Shown here: one piece after another, positions 34,171 through 34,995 of the stretch | How positions within the stretch are numbered: position 1 is the stretch's first letter | Layout: every line of letters starts with the position of its first letter | NCBI RefSeq assembly: GCF_021728535.1 | Contig: NZ_JAKKDU010000022.1 | Span: forward strand, 1 to 34,995 | Direction of reading: 5' to 3' | DNA from: Wocania arenilitoris | Lineage (GTDB): Bacteria; Bacteroidota; Bacteroidia; Flavobacteriales; Flavobacteriaceae | DNA length: 34,995 nucleotides | Made by a program: the position numbers and the translations under genes | Notes under the pieces: model-generated | Database searches by the model: none | What the model was told of the DNA's origin: nothing | The model's input: only the letters and a program-made list of their open reading frames with translations

Positions 34171-34854
34171 ATGAGAATAATATTTTCTATAATTTTAATA
34201 CTTTTTACATCTGGAAAAACAGTTAATCTTGACCTTGGAGCACCTGAAATTCAAGCTGTGTGTAAAGTCACATTAAACGACGGAAAAATAATAGAAGGAT
34301 TTGTCACTTTTGGAGCTGGAGGATATGAATATAAATATCGAACTCACGGATTTTGCTTCGAACACGATAACGGAACAAAACAATTAATTCTTTATGGCTT
34401 TAAATTTAACCTTTCAAATCTTGACAGTTATGCTTCTCATCGAAATGGAACTTCAAAATTATGCTATGTTGAGAATATAAGCGCAAGATATCTTCAACAA
34501 CCGAAAACTGAATTTGATGAAGAAAAAAATACATTGACAATTACCAAAACAGAAGTTGCAAAATATAGACTTTTGGAACAAATGCCTATTTATACAAAAC
34601 TTCCATTAGATTTATTTGTCGCATATAGTTCAGATGAACAAAACGGAAAAACAACTATTGAGGTTAATCAGATAAAGTCGATTGAATTATTAAAAAATCC
34701 GAGTAAGAAATTACTTGACATTATTGAGAACGCTCGAAAGAAACAAATTGAAAGCGACAAAGAAAATGAATGGGTTGATTATCAGCCACCTGTTTGGTAT
34801 CACGAAATAATTACGAATCAAGAAAGAATTGATTATTTATCGAAATTCTTTTAA
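34171..34854 (+). CDS. Cassette H: exported hypothetical protein
   Basis: The 227-residue protein has an N-terminal hydrophobic signal (MRIIFSIILILFTSGKT). A beta-rich region follows, with VCKVTLNDGKIIEGFVTFGAGGYEYKYR, given here only by its ends, like an SH3-type or Lsm-like strand pattern. The C-terminus is helical and charged (LLDIIENARKKQIES, then ITNQERIDYLSKFF). I recognise no family. It starts 27 bases after the cassette boundary. Confidence 0.65.
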   Translation: MRIIFSIILILFTSGKTVNLDLGAPEIQAVCKVTLNDGKIIEGFVTFGAGGYEYKYRTHGFCFEHDNGTKQLILYGFKFNLSNLDSYASHRNGTSKLCYVENISARYLQQPKTEFDEEKNTLTITKTEVAKYRLLEQMPIYTKLPLDLFVAYSSDEQNGKTTIEVNQIKSIELLKNPSKKLLDIIENARKKQIESDKENEWVDYQPPVWYHEIITNQERIDYLSKFF

Positions 34855-34867
34855 ACCGAAAAAGTAC

Positions 34868-34877
34868 TGGTGGCAAC
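34868..34877 (+). other. R'' core of cassette H, attC site interrupted or unlike the others
   Basis: TGGTGGCAAC is the exact reverse complement of the cassette start GTTGCCACCA at 34144-34153, so cassette H is intact to this point. The following bases (AAAGAACTGAG) differ from the AATGTATAAA-type arms of the other sites, and no matching right arm is reached before a transposase gene 29 bases away. Confidence 0.7.
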
Positions 34878-34905
34878 AAAGAACTGAGTTAAAAAACAAG
34901 CATTA

Positions 34906-34995
34906 TTAAGCTAATTTTGAAACAAAGTTTTCATCGTAAGGCAATCCACTTTTTGCAATGGCAAAAGCTTGTTTTAGTAACTTATTTGCTACTGC
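34906..34995 (-). CDS. IS110-family transposase, C-terminal end (partial)
   Basis: Reading the minus strand from the window edge gives 29 residues, AVANKLLKQAFAIAKSGLPY, DENFVSKLA and a stop. This matches the typical IS110/IS1111 transposase C-terminus (a conserved ANKLLxxxFAxxK helix followed by a short Y---F tail). The rest of the gene lies beyond the window. Members of the IS1111 group are known to insert in attC sites, which fits the position 29 bases from the last R'' core. Confidence 0.75.
   Translation of the reverse strand, partial: AVANKLLKQAFAIAKSGLPYDENFVSKLA

Larger units (their letters stand above)
20869..34877 (+). mobile_element. Integron-like element: tyrosine recombinase plus array of at least eight cassettes
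   Basis: A tyrosine recombinase is followed by genes separated by palindromic attC-like sites. Cassettes run from GTT to GTT: A 22118-22806, B 22807-24347, C 24348-24930, D 24931-25545, E 25546-26275, F 26276-33186, G 33187-34144, H from 34145. In every case the R' core at the start of a cassette is the reverse complement of the R'' core at its end (for example GTTGTGCTTA and TAAGCACAAC for B, GTTGCCAGTA and TACTGGCAAC for D). That rule follows from cassette circularisation and is hard to explain otherwise. All genes read away from the recombinase. The array probably continues beyond the window or ends at the IS110-like element. Confidence 0.88.

Overview
The window looks like a chromosomal segment of a marine-type Bacteroidota bacterium, most likely Flavobacteriaceae. 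The DNA is AT-rich and Shine-Dalgarno sequences are scarce. Several promoters fit the Bacteroidota form (TTTG, about 19-21 nt, TAnnTTTG), and the housekeeping proteins have typical flavobacterial sequences (YebC, DUF3500, DUF5117/DUF4953 metalloprotease, two-motif DnaJ). This placement is inferred from protein and promoter style; there is no rRNA in the window.

Positions 1-19625 are an ordinary core region: gcvT, a short-chain epimerase, a pterin dehydratase, yebC, a DUF3500 protein, a NYN/LOTUS protein (minus), a large zinc protease, an IS630 orfA relic, an M28 peptidase (minus), PPK2 (minus), a coiled-coil secreted protein, a minus-strand run of ABC ATPase - ABC permease - MscS channel - sigma-54-type response regulator, the grpE-dnaJ operon (minus), and a YceI lipoprotein. 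Dispersed flavobacterial-type hairpin repeats sit in several gaps.

Positions 19640-20730 hold a decayed IS4-like transposase. Right after it comes a 370-residue tyrosine recombinase (20869-21981), followed by an integron-like gene-cassette array reaching about 34877. I count eight cassettes (A-H), all on the plus strand and all co-oriented with the recombinase. Each starts at a GTT-containing core (R') and ends with a core (R'') that is its reverse complement over 9-10 bases. Seven complete junctions carry 130-200 bp palindromic attC-like sites, with outer stems of about 15-18 bp and a near-perfect central hairpin. The recombinase lacks the extra segment typical of integron integrases (IntI) and has an N-terminal extension, so this may be a non-canonical integron.

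Seven cassettes carry one gene each, and all seven proteins look membrane-anchored or exported. Cassette F is about 6.9 kb and carries a four-gene operon: an XRE-type controller with a palindromic operator over its promoter, a DPPY-type DNA methyltransferase with a zinc ribbon, an SPPY-type DNA methyltransferase, and a nuclease-helicase. This looks like a complete restriction-modification-like defence system packaged as one integron cassette. The window ends in an IS110-family transposase C-terminus lying just beyond the last R'' core, probably inserted in or next to an attC site.
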